Position numbers and translations under genes: made by a program. From Burkholderiales bacterium (GTDB lineage Bacteria > Pseudomonadota > Gammaproteobacteria > Burkholderiales > Burkholderiaceae_C), in NCBI GenBank assembly GCA_016195825.1, contig JACPYV010000004.1, positions 1 through 64,000 on the forward strand: a stretch of 64,000 nt of DNA, read 5' to 3'. The notes beneath the pieces are model-generated. The model was not told the origin of the DNA and searched no databases. It was given only the letters and a program-made list of their open reading frames with translations. Each line of letters starts with the position of its first letter. Position 1 is the first letter of the stretch. Shown here in pieces: positions 34,933 to 48,296 of the stretch.

Positions 34933-36945
34933 TTATGAAATCAAGGCACGGGCCCGCGCGGCCACGGCTTCGGCCGTAAGGCCGAACAGCGAGAACAGTT
35001 CGCCCGCCGGGGCAGACTCGCCGAAGCGGTCAATGCCGACGATGTCGCCGGTCTCGCCAACGTACTTCCACCACAGGCCGGTGCTGCCCGCATCGATCGC
35101 CAGGCGGGGGAGGTGGCGAGGAACGACGTCGGCGCGCCAGGCAGCGTCCTGGCGCTCGAAGGCGTCCAGGCAGGGCATCGACACGACGCGGGCCGGGATG
35201 CCAGCCGCGGCCAGCAGTGCGGCCGCCGCCAGCGCGAGGCCGACCTCGGAGCCGCAGGCCAGCAGCGCGACGCGCTCGCCCTCAGGCCGGCGCAGCACGT
35301 AGGCGCCACGGGTGATGTCGTCCAAGCGCGGCCGGCCGTCGCCGGCATGGGGCAGCGCTTGACGTGACAGCAGCAGGGCACTGGGCCCATCGAGCCGGCG
35401 CATGGACTCTCGCCAGGCCACGGCCGTCTCGGTCGCGTCGGCGGGGCGCCAGACGTCCAGCCCAGGGATCAGGCGCAGGCTGGAGGCGTGTTCTACCGGT
35501 TGGTGGGTGGGGCCGTCCTCGCCCAGGCCGATGGAGTCGTGGGTGTAGACGTGCACAACCGGTAGCTTCATCAACGCTGCCATGCGCACGCCATTGCGGG
35601 CGTAGTCGGAGAACGCGAGGAAGGTGCCGCCGAAGGGCCGATAGCCGCCGTGCAGGGCAACGCCGTTCATGATGGCCGCCATACCGAACTCGCGCACGCC
35701 GTAGTGCACGTGGTTGCCGGTACCCGTGCCCTTGAGCGCACGGTGGCCCTTCCAGTCGGTCAGGTTGGAGCCGGTCAGGTCGGCCGAGCCGCCCAGCAGC
35801 TCCGGCGTGGCGGGGCCGAGGTCCTGCAGCACATCCTGCGAGGCTTTGCGCGTGGCGACGGCCGCCGCCTTGGCTTCGGCATTGGCGCAGGCTTGGGCCA
35901 GCGCTTCCTCCGTCTGCGGTGTCAGTGGCGCATGGCGGTCGTGGCGGCGCAGCAGCTCGCGGGCAAGATCGGGGTAGGCGAGGGCGTAAGCGGAGAAGCG
36001 CTGCCGCCAGGCGCTGTTTAGCGCCGCACCGCGCCCGCAGGCCGACCAGGCGGCCTGCACCTCGGCGGGCACCTCGAAGGGCGCCGCTGTCCAACCCAGG
36101 GCGGCGCGAGTCAGCGCGATCTCGTCGGCGCCAAGCGCCTCGCCATGGACCTTGGCGGTGCCGGCCCGGTTGGGTGAGCCCTTGCCGATGGTCGTGCGGC
36201 AGCAGATCAGCACTGGCCTGTCGGACTGGTGGGCGGTGGTGATGGCACGGTCCAGCGCGTCGAAGTCGTGACCGTCAACTTCCCGCAGCACCGTCCAGCC
36301 ATAGGCCTCGAAGCGGCCCGGCGTGTCGTCGCCGAACCAGCCCCTCACGTCGCCGTCGATAGAGATGCCGTTGTCGTCGTAGAAGGCGACGAGCTTGTTC
36401 AGCCGCCACGTGCCAGCCAGCGAGCAGACCTCGTGGCTGATGCCTTCCATCAGGCAGCCGTCGCCGAGGAAGGCGTAGGTGCGGTGGCTGACGACCTCGT
36501 GGCCAGGCCGGTTGAACTCGTCGGCCAGCAGCTTCTCGGCCAGCGCCATGCCCACCGCGTTGGCGATGCCCTGGCCCAGCGGGCCGGTAGTGGTCTCGAC
36601 GCCCGGCGTCATGCCGAACTCGGGGTGGCCGGGTGTCTTGCTGTGCAGTTGCCGGAAGCGCTTGAGCTCATCCATGGGCAGTTCGTAGCCGCTCAGGTGC
36701 AGCAGCGCGTACAGCAGCATGGAACCGTGGCCGTTGGACAGCACGAAGCGGTCACGGTCCGGCCAGGCCGGGTCGGCCGGGTCATGGCGCAGGTGGTGGC
36801 GCCACAGCGCCTCGGCGATGTCGGCCATGCCCATGGGCATGCCGGGGTGGCCGGAGTGGGCGGCCTGCACGGCGTCGACGGCGAGCACGCGCAGCGCGTT
36901 GGCGCAGGCCTGGCGCAGAGTGCGGGAGGGGAGGTCGTTCTTCAT
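34933..36945 (-). CDS. cbbT: Transketolase
   Basis: A 670-residue thiamine-diphosphate enzyme that moves two-carbon units in the regenerative phase of the Calvin cycle. It carries the N-terminal [34 protein letters not shown], the cofactor motif [18 protein letters not shown] and [16 protein letters not shown], the central [12 protein letters not shown], and [26 protein letters not shown] site precedes the ATG. It is 10 bp downstream of cbbP. Domain order (PP, Pyr, C-terminal) and length are typical. Confidence 0.97.
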   Translation of the reverse strand: MKNDLPSRTLRQACANALRVLAVDAVQAAHSGHPGMPMGMADIAEALWRHHLRHDPADPAWPDRDRFVLSNGHGSMLLYALLHLSGYELPMDELKRFRQLHSKTPGHPEFGMTPGVETTTGPLGQGIANAVGMALAEKLLADEFNRPGHEVVSHRTYAFLGDGCLMEGISHEVCSLAGTWRLNKLVAFYDDNGISIDGDVRGWFGDDTPGRFEAYGWTVLREVDGHDFDALDRAITTAHQSDRPVLICCRTTIGKGSPNRAGTAKVHGEALGADEIALTRAALGWTAAPFEVPAEVQAAWSACGRGAALNSAWRQRFSAYALAYPDLARELLRRHDRHAPLTPQTEEALAQACANAEAKAAAVATRKASQDVLQDLGPATPELLGGSADLTGSNLTDWKGHRALKGTGTGNHVHYGVREFGMAAIMNGVALHGGYRPFGGTFLAFSDYARNGVRMAALMKLPVVHVYTHDSIGLGEDGPTHQPVEHASSLRLIPGLDVWRPADATETAVAWRESMRRLDGPSALLLSRQALPHAGDGRPRLDDITRGAYVLRRPEGERVALLACGSEVGLALAAAALLAAAGIPARVVSMPCLDAFERQDAAWRADVVPRHLPRLAIDAGSTGLWWKYVGETGDIVGIDRFGESAPAGELFSLFGLTAEAVAARARALIS

Positions 36946-36955
36946 CGTCGCCTCC

Positions 36956-37834
36956 TCACGCCGCCAGCAGGTTGCGGCGTCGCTCCACCAGCCGCATGAT
37001 CATCGGCGTGAAAATCAGCTGCATGGCCAGCTCCATCTTGCCGCCCGGCACCACCAGCGTGTTGGCGCGTGACATCCACGAGTCGTGCAGCATGCTGAGC
37101 AGGTAGGGGAAGTCGAAGCCGCGCGGGTTGGCGAAGCGGATGACGACCAAGCTCTCGTCTGCCGTCGGGATGGTGCGGGCAATGAAAGGGTCGGATGTGT
37201 CCACCACCGGCACGCGCTGGAAGTTGATGTGGGTGCGCGTGAACTGCGGGCAGATGTAGTGCACGTACTCGTGCATGCGGCGCAGGATGACGTCGGTGAC
37301 GGCCTCGGTGGAGTAGCCGCGCGTGCTGCGGTCGCGGTGGATCTTCTGGATCCATTCGAGGTTGATGACGGGCACGACGCCGATCAGCAGATCCACGAAG
37401 CGGGCCACGTCGACCTTGTCCGTCGTCACGCCGCCGTGCAGCCCTTCGTAGAACAGCAGGTCGCTTGGGGGCAGCGGCTCCCAGGCGGTGAAGGTGCCGG
37501 GCGGCTGCTTGTAGGGCGCGGCCTCCTCGTCGTTGTGCAGGTATTTGCGGCTCTGGCCCTGGCCGGTCTCACCGTAGCTGCGGAACAGCTCCTGCAGCTC
37601 GCCGAAGAGGTTGGCGTCCTCGCCGAAGTGGCTGAAATGGGGCTGGTCGTTCTTCTCGGCCTCGGCCATCGCGGCCTTCATGGCCTGGCGGTCGTGGCGG
37701 TGGAAGCTGTCGCCCTCGATGACAGCGGCTGCCACGTCCTCGCGGCGGAAGATGTTCTCGAAGGTGCGCGTGACCGACGTGGTGCCAGCGCCGGACGAGC
37801 CGGTGATGGCGATGATGGGATGTTTGGCGTACAT
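36956..37834 (-). CDS. cbbP: Phosphoribulokinase
   Basis: A 292-residue enzyme that makes ribulose 1,5-bisphosphate, the RuBisCO substrate, and is unique to the Calvin cycle. The P-loop is at 12-19 (GSSGAGTT), followed by [40 protein letters not shown], and RIHRDRS-like catalytic residues ([12 protein letters not shown]). The short bacterial length (~290) fits the octameric proteobacterial class, which is usually activated by NADH. It is 24 bp after cbbF. Confidence 0.97.
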   Translation of the reverse strand: MYAKHPIIAITGSSGAGTTSVTRTFENIFRREDVAAAVIEGDSFHRHDRQAMKAAMAEAEKNDQPHFSHFGEDANLFGELQELFRSYGETGQGQSRKYLHNDEEAAPYKQPPGTFTAWEPLPPSDLLFYEGLHGGVTTDKVDVARFVDLLIGVVPVINLEWIQKIHRDRSTRGYSTEAVTDVILRRMHEYVHYICPQFTRTHINFQRVPVVDTSDPFIARTIPTADESLVVIRFANPRGFDFPYLLSMLHDSWMSRANTLVVPGGKMELAMQLIFTPMIMRLVERRRNLLAA

Positions 37835-37858
37835 GGGGATTCCCGGTTCGTGGCTGGA

Positions 37859-38932
37859 TCAGGCATTCGCGGCGAACAGGCCGCGCCGGCCGAAGAGCGG
37901 CGAGTCATAGCTTTGGCCGGGCTCTTCGGCGTGGTATTTCTCAATGCGGGCCACCTCCTGCGCCGAGCCGAAGACAAAGCCGATGCGCTGGTGCAGGGCC
38001 TCGGGGTGCACCTCCATCAGCCGGATGCGGCCGGTGCTGGCGCGGCCGCCGGCCTGCTCGATGAGGAAGGAGATGGGACTGGCCTCGTAGAGCAGGCGCA
38101 GCCGTCCGGCGCGGGATGGGTCCTTGCTGTCGCGCGGGTAGAGAAACACACCGCCGCGCATCAGGATGCGGTGGGTCTCGGCCACCAGCGAGGCGATCCA
38201 GCGCATGTTGAAGTCGTGCCCACGCGGGCCGGCCTTGCCGGCCATGCATTCGTCCACGTAGCGCTTCACGGCCGGCTCCCAGAAGCGACTGTTGGACGCG
38301 TTGATAGCGAACTCGCTGGTCTTCTCTGGCAACTTCAGGTCGGGGTGGCTGAGCACCCATTCGCCGAGCTGCGGGTCGAGCGTGAAGGCGTGCGTGCCGC
38401 GGCCCAGTGTCAGCACCAGCATGGTGGAGGGACCGTAGATGGCGTAGCCGGCGCAAACCTGTTGGATGCCGGGCTGAAGGAAGTCCGCCGGCTGTGGATC
38501 CTCGCCAGGCGTTGTCGCGCGCAGTACCGAGAAGATGCTGCCCACCGACACGTTGACGTCGATGTTGGAGGAGCCGTCCAGCGGGTCGAACAGCAGCAGG
38601 TACTTGCCGCGCGGGTGCTGAGGTGGCAGCGCATAGGGCGCTTCCAGTTCCTCTGACAACATGCCAGCACTGTGACCACCCCATTCACTGGCGCGCAGGA
38701 ACATGTCGTTGGCCAACACGTCCAGTGTCTTCTGCTCCTCACCCTGCACATTGCCAGTGCCGGCACTGCCCAGCACCTCGGCCAGTGCGCCGTAGGCCAC
38801 CTTGCGGGCGATGGCCTTGCAGGCAAGCGACACGTCTGTGATCAGCGCATTGAGATCGCCGGTGGCCTCGGGATGGCGGCGGCGCTCCTCGATGAGGAAC
38901 TGGGTGAGGGTGGAACGTCCTCCGGTGGGCAT
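37859..38932 (-). CDS. cbbF: Class I fructose-1,6-bisphosphatase
   Basis: A 357-residue phosphatase acting on fructose and probably sedoheptulose bisphosphates. The class I metal-binding motif DPLDGSSNIDVN is at 116-127, preceded by SEELEAP. MRGGVFLYPRD, RLLYEASPISFLIEQAGG and RIGFVFGSAQEV are conserved C-terminal elements. CCAGGAGA precedes the ATG. It is 17 bp after cbbZ. Confidence 0.96.
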   Translation of the reverse strand: MPTGGRSTLTQFLIEERRRHPEATGDLNALITDVSLACKAIARKVAYGALAEVLGSAGTGNVQGEEQKTLDVLANDMFLRASEWGGHSAGMLSEELEAPYALPPQHPRGKYLLLFDPLDGSSNIDVNVSVGSIFSVLRATTPGEDPQPADFLQPGIQQVCAGYAIYGPSTMLVLTLGRGTHAFTLDPQLGEWVLSHPDLKLPEKTSEFAINASNSRFWEPAVKRYVDECMAGKAGPRGHDFNMRWIASLVAETHRILMRGGVFLYPRDSKDPSRAGRLRLLYEASPISFLIEQAGGRASTGRIRLMEVHPEALHQRIGFVFGSAQEVARIEKYHAEEPGQSYDSPLFGRRGLFAANA

Positions 38933-38949
38933 GGGGGTCTCCTGGTGGT

Positions 38950-39636
38950 CTAGTAGGTCGATTCGGTATTCGGCTGCAGGCGCGTGATGAGCTCGCGCGG
39001 CGCGTCCAGGCGCCAGATGTCGCCGGCCAGCACGGCCGGTGGTTCGCCGTAGCCCCAGCTCACCCAGGCCGCGCGACAGTCGGCGGCGCGGGCGGCGCGC
39101 AGGTCGGCCGCGCTGTCGCCCACCATCAGCAGTTCGGCGGTGGGCAAGCCCAGGTGTTGTGCCGCCTGCTCGATCAGCCGCGGCGAGGGCTTGCGCTGCG
39201 CCGGGGTGTCGGCGCCATGGACGGCCGAGAAAAACGCAAGCAGGCCTGCTCCTTCCAGCACGGCGCGTGCCAGGGGCGTGGGCTTGTTGGTCACGACCAC
39301 CAGCGGATAGACGTCGGACAGTGCACGCAGCAGGTCTGCCATGCCTGGATAGGGATCACCCTGGGCGGTGGGGTCTTGCAGCGTGACCTCGTCGAAGTCG
39401 CGGCGCAGCCGCCAGGCGAGCGTGGCGGGGTTGACGCCGTCGAGCGCAGAGGCTCTCAGTGCGCGGTGGATGAGTGCGTCCGGCCCGTCACCGATCCAGC
39501 CGCGCACGGTGGACAGCTCGAAACCTTGCAGGCCGGCGTTCATCAACGCGGCGTTCAGCGCGAGAGCGACGCCGGCCGCGCTGTCCACCAGCGTGCCGTC
39601 CAGGTCGAAGGCGATGGCCTGGATGTCTTTACTCAT
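38950..39636 (-). CDS. cbbZ: Phosphoglycolate phosphatase
   Basis: A 228-residue HAD-family enzyme that hydrolyses 2-phosphoglycolate made by RuBisCO oxygenase activity. The nucleophile motif is DLDGTLVD (D10, D12), followed by VVVTNKPT (motif II) and [16 protein letters not shown]...[15 protein letters not shown] (motifs III/IV). Its start overlaps the cbbE stop by ATGA. Placement before cbbF differs from Cupriavidus, where cbbZ follows cbbT. Confidence 0.92.
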   Translation of the reverse strand: MSKDIQAIAFDLDGTLVDSAAGVALALNAALMNAGLQGFELSTVRGWIGDGPDALIHRALRASALDGVNPATLAWRLRRDFDEVTLQDPTAQGDPYPGMADLLRALSDVYPLVVVTNKPTPLARAVLEGAGLLAFFSAVHGADTPAQRKPSPRLIEQAAQHLGLPTAELLMVGDSAADLRAARAADCRAAWVSWGYGEPPAVLAGDIWRLDAPRELITRLQPNTESTY

Positions 39637-40328
39637 GTCCGCCCCCCGGCCGCTTCGGCACGCAGCGCCTCGATGCTGCGCACGTAGTCACCGCCCGTGA
39701 ACACGGCCGAGCCGGCCACCACCGTGTTGGCGCCCGCCGCCACGATGCGACGGATGTTTCGTGTGTTGACACCGCCGTCCACCTCCAGCCAGATGTCGCG
39801 TCCGGTCGTGTCGATGCGTTTACGCAGCAGCTCGATCTTGGGCAAGCTGCTCTCGATGAAGGCCTGGCCGCCGAAGCCGGGGTTGACCGACATCAACAAG
39901 ACGAGGTCCAAGCGGTCCATCACGTGGTCTATGAGGTGCATCGGCGTGGCAGGGTTCAGCGCCAGGCCGGCCTTCATGCCGAGCGACCGGATCAGCTGCA
40001 GCGTGCGGTCCACGTGCAGGCTGGCCTCAGGGTGGAAAGTGATGAGGGAGGCGCCGGCCTCGGCGAACATCGGGATCAGTGCATCCACTGGCTGCACCAT
40101 CAGGTGCACGTCGATGGGCACGGGCCGGCCTTCGGCCGTCTGGCAATGCGGCCGGATGGCCTGGCACACCATCGGCCCCACCGTGAGGTTGGGCACGTAG
40201 TGGTTGTCCATCACGTCGAAGTGGATGAGGTCGGCGCCGGCGGCGATGACGGCGCGGACCTCTTCGCCGAGGCGGGCGAAGTCGGCGGAGAGCAGGCTGG
40301 GGGCGATGCGCAGGGTGTAGGTGCTCAT
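39633..40328 (-). CDS. cbbE: Ribulose-phosphate 3-epimerase
   Basis: A 231-residue TIM-barrel enzyme that converts xylulose 5-phosphate to ribulose 5-phosphate. The motifs [58 protein letters not shown], and [12 protein letters not shown] are all present. The ATG at 40328 overlaps the cbbY stop by ATGA. Longer readings upstream run into cbbY. Confidence 0.96.
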   Translation of the reverse strand: MSTYTLRIAPSLLSADFARLGEEVRAVIAAGADLIHFDVMDNHYVPNLTVGPMVCQAIRPHCQTAEGRPVPIDVHLMVQPVDALIPMFAEAGASLITFHPEASLHVDRTLQLIRSLGMKAGLALNPATPMHLIDHVMDRLDLVLLMSVNPGFGGQAFIESSLPKIELLRKRIDTTGRDIWLEVDGGVNTRNIRRIVAAGANTVVAGSAVFTGGDYVRSIEALRAEAAGGRT

Positions 40329-41131
40329 GGTTGAAGGCCTTGGTACAGGGCCTGCAAGGGGGTGAGGGCCGGGGGCGGGCTGGCGAAGGTGCAGAGCTCC
40401 TCGAAGCGCAGCCAGCCCGTGGTCTTGAGCTGGCAGCCGGGCTCGCCAGTCAGCGGCGCCTCGGGCTCGCACAGGCCGGGCAGCACCAGCCCGGCGGCTC
40501 GGAAGTCGCCGCCCTCGGTCCAGAAGGTCGGCGTCACCAGCGTCCACAGGCCGGCGCCGGTCGATGAACGCAGGCCGTTCACCGAGTCCTCGAGCGCGAC
40601 GGCTTGTTCGGGCTGAAGGCCCAGCGTGGCCAGGGCTAGGCGGTAGATGTCGGGGGCGGGCTTCTTGGCGCGCACCTGGTCACCACAGGCGATGACGCTG
40701 AACAGGTCCAGCCCGCGCGGCCCCAGCGTGGAGGCCAGCAGCGCGTGGATGTTGGCGGCCGTCGTGGTGCTGGCGATAGCCAGCCGGCAACCAGCGTCGA
40801 GCGCCTCGTGGATGAGACGGGCCACGCCCTCGCGCAGTGCGACGCTACCCTCTTGCACGGCTGCCGTGTAGAAGCGCGTCTTTTCGGCATGCAGGGTGGG
40901 AACGAGACCGCGGAGTCGGGCACGTTCTGCGGTCGAGACCGCCAGCGCGTCGATGTAGCTGGCAATTCGTTCCTTGCCACCAGTCACCTCCAGCAGATGG
41001 CGGTACTCCGCGCGGCTCCAGCTCCAGCCCAGGCGGTGGCGTTCGAAGGCGAGGTTGAAGGCCACGCGGTGGGCCTCCTCGGTGTCGGCCAGCGTGCCGT
41101 CGACGTCGAAGATCAGGGCCTCAATCGCCAT
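40325..41131 (-). CDS. cbbY: CbbY, xylulose-1,5-bisphosphate phosphatase-like HAD enzyme
   Basis: A 268-residue HAD protein from the ATG at 41131 (GGCGGGAGA site), overlapping the cbbX 3' end by 11 bp. The nucleophile motif is [11 protein letters not shown] (D9, D11). The [13 protein letters not shown] cap segment, [11 protein letters not shown], and [16 protein letters not shown] with [10 protein letters not shown] complete the active site. CbbY of red-type systems removes xylulose 1,5-bisphosphate, a misfire product that inhibits RuBisCO. The C-terminal ~45 residues extend beyond the core fold. Confidence 0.92.
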   Translation of the reverse strand: MAIEALIFDVDGTLADTEEAHRVAFNLAFERHRLGWSWSRAEYRHLLEVTGGKERIASYIDALAVSTAERARLRGLVPTLHAEKTRFYTAAVQEGSVALREGVARLIHEALDAGCRLAIASTTTAANIHALLASTLGPRGLDLFSVIACGDQVRAKKPAPDIYRLALATLGLQPEQAVALEDSVNGLRSSTGAGLWTLVTPTFWTEGGDFRAAGLVLPGLCEPEAPLTGEPGCQLKTTGWLRFEELCTFASPPPALTPLQALYQGLQP

Positions 41132-42026
41132 GTCGGTCTCCCGCCGGTGCGAACACGCGGCTGGCCAGAACATCCTCGGCTTGCAGCGTGCAGAGCTGAT
41201 CGCGCGTGAGGGCCGAGTCGGCCGTGAAGAGGCGCGTCGCGTGGCGCAGCCGGATGCGGTCCAGCGCGTTGCGGATGGAGCGGGCGTTGGCGAAGTGGGG
41301 CTGCTGGCGGCGCAGGCCGACGTAGCGGGCGAAGGCGGGCTCGGCGTCGTCGTCGAAGCGATAGTTCAGCTGCCCCAGCATCAGCTGCGCGATCTGCATC
41401 AGCTCGTTCTCGCTGTAGTCGGGAAAGTCGATGTGGTGGGCGATGCGCGAGGCCATCCCGGGGTTGCTGGAGAAGAAGGTGTCCATGCGGTCCCGGTAGC
41501 CGGCCAGGATGACGACCAGGTCGTCGCGGTGGTTCTCCATCACCTGCAGCAGGATCTCGATGGACTCCTGGCCGTAGTCGCGCTCGTTCTCGGGCTTGTA
41601 GAGGTAGTAGGCCTCGTCGATGAAGAGAACGCCGCCCATGGCCTTCTTGACGATCTCACGCGTCTTGGGTGCCGTGTGGCCGATGAACTGCCCGACGAGA
41701 TCGTCGCGTGTGACGGCGACAAGGTGGCCCTTGCGCACGTAGCCCAGCTGCTTGAGCACGGCGGCCATGCGCAGGGCCACCGTCGTCTTGCCGGTGCCCG
41801 GGTTGCCGGTGAAGCACATGTGCAGCGAGGGCGGCGTGGACTGCAGGCCCTGGGCCGCACGCAGCATGTCGATGAGCAGCAAGGCCGCGATGTCGCGGAT
41901 GCGGCCCTTGACCGGCGCGAGGCCGATCAGCTCGCGGTCGAGCTGGTCCAGCACCGCGCGCACGCCCGAGGCTTCGAGCATGTCGGCCGGGGTCTGGTCG
42001 ACGGTGGGTGTGGTCAGCGCGCTCAT
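41121..42026 (-). CDS. cbbX: CbbX, red-type RuBisCO activase
   Basis: A 301-residue AAA+ ATPase that pulls on the RuBisCO large-subunit C terminus to release tight-binding sugar phosphates. Walker A is at 74-82 (GNPGTGKTT), Walker B at 131-138 (GGVLFIDE), sensor 1 is [15 protein letters not shown], and the pore-loop region is [24 protein letters not shown]. Its presence 10 bp after cbbS confirms that the RuBisCO is red-type. Family activation by RuBP is known but not visible here. Confidence 0.96.
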   Translation of the reverse strand: MSALTTPTVDQTPADMLEASGVRAVLDQLDRELIGLAPVKGRIRDIAALLLIDMLRAAQGLQSTPPSLHMCFTGNPGTGKTTVALRMAAVLKQLGYVRKGHLVAVTRDDLVGQFIGHTAPKTREIVKKAMGGVLFIDEAYYLYKPENERDYGQESIEILLQVMENHRDDLVVILAGYRDRMDTFFSSNPGMASRIAHHIDFPDYSENELMQIAQLMLGQLNYRFDDDAEPAFARYVGLRRQQPHFANARSIRNALDRIRLRHATRLFTADSALTRDQLCTLQAEDVLASRVFAPAGDRHGD

Positions 42027-42036
42027 CGCTGCGGCC

Positions 42037-42456
42037 TCAGTAGCGGGCGCCCTCTGCGGCGCGCTGAACGGAATAGCTCTCGATGGCGTAACGCACCGTG
42101 CGGCCCGGCTCCTCGGTGCGGATCAGCCGGAAACCCGGCTCGGCCACGGGCCGGTTGACGATGAAGGACAGCACGACGGACTCGGTGCCGTGCGTCGAGT
42201 CAAAGGCCGTCAGGCGGACGTAGTGGCTCGGGAAGCTCTTGCGGCAGCTCTTCAGCTCCAGCATGACGCCGGCCGCGTCGCCGATGTCGAACATCGGGTT
42301 GCCGAACATCTCCCAGTAGGTGTTGCGGGGATGGGGGTCGTCGGTGTACTCGATGCCGATGGCCCAGCCGCGAGCCAGGCAGTGGTCAATCTGCCTGGTG
42401 ATCTGGGCGTCGCTGAGGTCGGGAAGGAAGGAAAAGGTGCCTTGGGTGATTCGCAT
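42037..42456 (-). CDS. cbbS: RuBisCO small subunit, form IC (red-type)
   Basis: A 139-residue small subunit from the ATG at 42456. The N terminus [19 protein letters not shown] and the [19 protein letters not shown] segment are typical of form IC. The ~30-residue C-terminal extension ([33 protein letters not shown]), absent from green-type proteins, forms the central beta barrel of red-type enzymes. It lies 87 bp after cbbL. Confidence 0.96.
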   Translation of the reverse strand: MRITQGTFSFLPDLSDAQITRQIDHCLARGWAIGIEYTDDPHPRNTYWEMFGNPMFDIGDAAGVMLELKSCRKSFPSHYVRLTAFDSTHGTESVVLSFIVNRPVAEPGFRLIRTEEPGRTVRYAIESYSVQRAAEGARY

Positions 42457-42543
42457 GGTGTGCGCTCCTGATGTGTCGGGCGAGCGCCGCCCGCGCCGGC
42501 CGCGAATCCGCGCGGCCACGCTGGCGACTGGAGGAGGGGAAGG

Positions 42544-45110
<2,567 letters not shown>

Positions 45111-45114
<4 letters not shown>

Positions 45115-46400
45115 ACCTTCTGCCCTCCACGCAAATCCTGGCCCTGCCGCGTGAGCTGCCGCAGCGCCAGCGTCTGGCCGATGAACTGCATGCGCGCCCT
45201 TTCGAGACGCTGGCCAGCCCGGGGCGGGTGCTGTCCATTGCCACGCTGCGCACCGGCGCCGCGCAGGACACGCAGTGCCTGGCCCACCTCACCGAGCTGG
45301 AGCCCGCACTCGCCGCCGGCGGCGCGACGCATCTGCGCCTGCAATGGCGCGGCCTGCGCATCAAGTGGGAGCGGCACACCGAGTTCTTCAGCCTGAGCCT
45401 CTTTTGCGAAAGCGCAGAGGGCGGCGCCTTCGACACGGCCTGGCTGGACGTGCTGCCTCCTGGCTGGCTGGCGCGGCTGCCGGGTGAGATGGTGTCGGCC
45501 ACGCTGGTGGCCCTGGTGCCCTGCGTGGGTGGGCCGCCGCATGTGCGCGATGTGGCGCCGCTGTTCGGCAGCGAGCCAGTGGTGGGCAACCGCATCGCCG
45601 ACGGCGCTGCGACCGTGGTGACCGACCTTCGCGCGGTGGACGGTGTGACACGCTTCCTGGTGTTCGACCATGCGTTGAACCGCCGCCGCGCCGGCCGCAC
45701 CGCGCAGCGGCTGGTGGAAATTGACACCTACCGCATGATGGCCTTGCTGAGCCTGCCGCTGGCCGCGCGGCGCATGGGCGAGCTGGGCGCCGAGGAGGCG
45801 CAGTTGGCCTCGCTGATGGAGCGCTTTCGCAGTGCAGCGGACGGCGACGAGGCACTGCTGGCTGAACTGGTGAGTCTGGCTGCGCGCGTGGAGCATGCGC
45901 TGGCCGACCATGGCGCGCGCTTCTCTGCGACACGTGCCTATGGCGGCATCGTGGACCGCCGCATGGCCGAGCTGCGTGAGGCGGTGGTGCCCGGCCTGCA
46001 GCCACTGTCGGAGTTCCTGGACCGGCGCTTCCGCCCGGCCGTCGAGAGCTGCGCGGCGACGGCGGCGCGGCAGGCGGAGCTGTCCAAGCGCATCGCCCGC
46101 GCGGCGCAACTGCTGCAGACACGCTCCGAGGTGGAGCGCGAGCGGCAGAACCAGTCCCTGCTGGCCTCGCTGGATCGTCGCCAGGGCATGCAGTTACGGC
46201 TGCAAGAGATGGTGGAGGGACTGTCCGTCATCGCGATGAGCTACTACGGCGTGGGCCTGGCAGCCTATGCCCTCAAGCCACTGGCCAAAGCGGCCGGCGC
46301 CAACGAGGCGTGGGTGGTCGGCGCCCTGGTCCCTGTGGTTGCGCTGGCCGTGGTGTTGAACCTGCGGCGCCTGCGGCGCCATCTCGTGTCAGCGCCCTGA
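45111..46400 (+). CDS. DUF3422 family membrane-anchored protein
   Basis: A 429-residue protein beginning within the cbbR stop (ATGA). Features are a conserved N-terminal ELHARPFETLASPGRVLSIA segment, KWERHTEFFSLSLFC, a coiled-coil region (~300-375, Arg/Glu/Gln-rich), and two C-terminal hydrophobic helices (VIAMSYYGVGLAAYAL; WVVGALVPVVALAVVLNL) followed by RRLRRH. This is the DUF3422 pattern. Function is unknown. Coupling to cbbR suggests co-expression, but DUF3422 genes also occur away from cbb loci. Confidence 0.85.
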
Positions 46401-46560
46401 GCTCGCTGGAAGCCGGCCTTCCGGTTGTCGTGTCACACCGGCATGGCACTGACCGCTGCGTGCGGCTGCGTTGCCCGGCAGGGTGTTCGGATGTCACGCC
46501 GTGCAGCAGGCGCAGAGCTTGCGTGGCGCCAGGGACAACAACAACCCTGGAGACATCCTC

Positions 46561-48144
46561 GTGCCTCACATCCTGCAGGGCGCAGCCACCGGCGCGCCCA
46601 TCGTCACCGTCACTGATGCGCAGGGACGCATCACGTACGCCAACTCTGCCTTCCAGCGCGCCTCGGGCCTGGCCGCGGAACAGGCGGTGGGGGCGCCGCA
46701 CAGCGTCGTGCGTCACCCCGAGATGCCGGCCCGCGTGTTCGCCGACCTCTGGACCTCGCTGCGCCGCGGCCAGCCCTGGACGGGCTTGATCCGCAACCGC
46801 CATCGCGATGGGCGTGACTACTGGGTGCAGGCCAACGTCATCCCGGCGCGGCGGGGCGACGAGGCCATCGGCTATACGTCCATCCAGCTGCCACCTTCGC
46901 AGGAAGAGATCCGGCGTGCCGAGGCTGTCTATCGCGCCTGGCAGTCCGGCAGCGGTGGGCAGCACCAGATCCGCCAGGGCCGCATTGTCGAAACCGGCTG
47001 GACGGCCTGGCTGCGCGCGCTGCGCAACCCACTGGACCTGCCCGTGCAGCGCCGTGTGCAGGGCTCGGCCGGGCTGCTGGCACTGTTGTTCCTGGCCGGC
47101 GTGGGTGGAGCGCTGGCGCCGCAACTCGCAATGGGCTTGTTGTCGGGCTTCGGGGGCTGGCAGCCCTGGGCCGTGGCGGGCGGGCTGCTGGGTATCGTGG
47201 CTTCCGGTGCCATTGCTGCGTACTTCCAAGGTCGCATCGTGAAGCCGCTGCGCGCGTCATGCGACGCGGCCACGGCGATTGCGGGCGGAGACATCCACCG
47301 TCCTTTCGACGACAGCCCCCAGGCCGGCGAGCTGCGCGACCTGAACCGGGCGTTGAACCAGTTGGTGGCCAAGATGGCTGCCGTGCTGCGCGATGCACAC
47401 GACCACTCGGTGCAGGTGGGCAGTCAGGTGGCCGGCCTGGCCGATGGTGCAGAGCGGCTGGCGGTGCGCTCGGCCGAGCAGTCGGGTGATGTGGGCGACG
47501 TGGCCCAGCACACGGCGGCCATCGACGGCCTGAGCACCGGCACGGCGGAGTCTGCCCGGTTGGCCCATGAGATGTCGCAGCGGGCGACGGCCGAGGCCAT
47601 CGAGGCCTGCGAGATCGCACGCACGCTGCAGGCGTCGATGCAGGACATTGCCGCCTTCGGCGAGCACATCGGCGAGATCAGCGGCCGCATCGATGCGATC
47701 TCGGTGCAGACCGGCATCCTCGCGCTGAACGCGGCCGCAGCGGCCAGCCGCGACCGCGAATTGGGCCGAACGTTCGCCGTCGTCGCTGCGGAGGTGCGCG
47801 GGCTTGCTCGCGGCAGCGGCGAGGCGGCACAGCAGATCCGTGCGCTCAGCGGCGAATCGCGCGACAAGACCGAGGCCGGCCTGCGCCTGGCGCATGCGAT
47901 GGCGGGCAAGGTGGATGGTGCCGCGCAGCGCATCCGAGCGCTCGGAGAACAGGTGGCGCAGATCCGCCAGGCGGCCCAGGCTCAGTCCGAGGGCGTGCAG
48001 CAGATCAACGACAGGTTGCGAGCGCTGGACGCTTCCACTCGGCTCAACGCCACGCTGGCCCGCGACAGCGTCGATGCCAGCGCCCAGGCACGCCTGGAGA
48101 CAGCCCGGCTGCAGGCCGCCATTGGCGTCTGGCACCTCGGCTGA
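46561..48144 (+). CDS. Aer-like PAS-domain methyl-accepting chemotaxis protein
   Basis: A 527-residue receptor probably starting at the GTG at 46561 (CTGGAGACATCCTC upstream); an ATG at 46471 is possible. The N-terminal PAS domain (~8-110) strongly resembles Aer (TDAQGRITYANSAFQRASG; VVRHPEMPARVFADLW; GQPWTGLIRNRHRDGRDYWVQANVIP), so FAD-based redox or oxygen sensing is likely. Two hydrophobic helices (~170-190, ~198-218) and HAMP precede the signalling domain (~250-500). The hairpin tip (ISVQTGILALNAAAAASRDRELGRTF) is clearly divergent from the usual [21 protein letters not shown]. It lies between the cbb and hydrogenase loci. Confidence 0.9.
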   Translation: MPHILQGAATGAPIVTVTDAQGRITYANSAFQRASGLAAEQAVGAPHSVVRHPEMPARVFADLWTSLRRGQPWTGLIRNRHRDGRDYWVQANVIPARRGDEAIGYTSIQLPPSQEEIRRAEAVYRAWQSGSGGQHQIRQGRIVETGWTAWLRALRNPLDLPVQRRVQGSAGLLALLFLAGVGGALAPQLAMGLLSGFGGWQPWAVAGGLLGIVASGAIAAYFQGRIVKPLRASCDAATAIAGGDIHRPFDDSPQAGELRDLNRALNQLVAKMAAVLRDAHDHSVQVGSQVAGLADGAERLAVRSAEQSGDVGDVAQHTAAIDGLSTGTAESARLAHEMSQRATAEAIEACEIARTLQASMQDIAAFGEHIGEISGRIDAISVQTGILALNAAAAASRDRELGRTFAVVAAEVRGLARGSGEAAQQIRALSGESRDKTEAGLRLAHAMAGKVDGAAQRIRALGEQVAQIRQAAQAQSEGVQQINDRLRALDASTRLNATLARDSVDASAQARLETARLQAAIGVWHLG

Positions 48145-48150
48145 GCCGAA

Positions 48151-48201
48151 CTGCAAGCGGCGCTTCCGGTGTGCCTTCGTCATCGGAAGTGCCGCTTGCA
48201 G
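48151..48201 (+). terminator. Long hairpin after the Aer-like gene
   Basis: A 21-bp near-perfect inverted repeat (CTGCAAGCGGCGCTTCCGGTG against CATCGGAAGTGCCGCTTGCAG, two mismatches) with a 9-base loop, starting 7 bp after the stop codon. There is no T-run, but stem length and position suggest transcription termination or mRNA end protection before the hydrogenase promoter. Confidence 0.6.
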
Positions 48202-48296
48202 GGGTGCGCTGAACGTTCGCCAGGCACGCTCTTTTAGTTGAGGCAGATCAAGGACTTGCGCGGCCCGTTCGGTGTTTTCCCTGGATGCCGAAGAAC

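Noticed and set aside
48219-48236. GGCACGCTCTTTTAG as a second sigma-54 promoter
   Set aside because: The -24 half is good, but the -12 half (TTTTAG) lacks the needed TTGC core. The 48297 element is much better.
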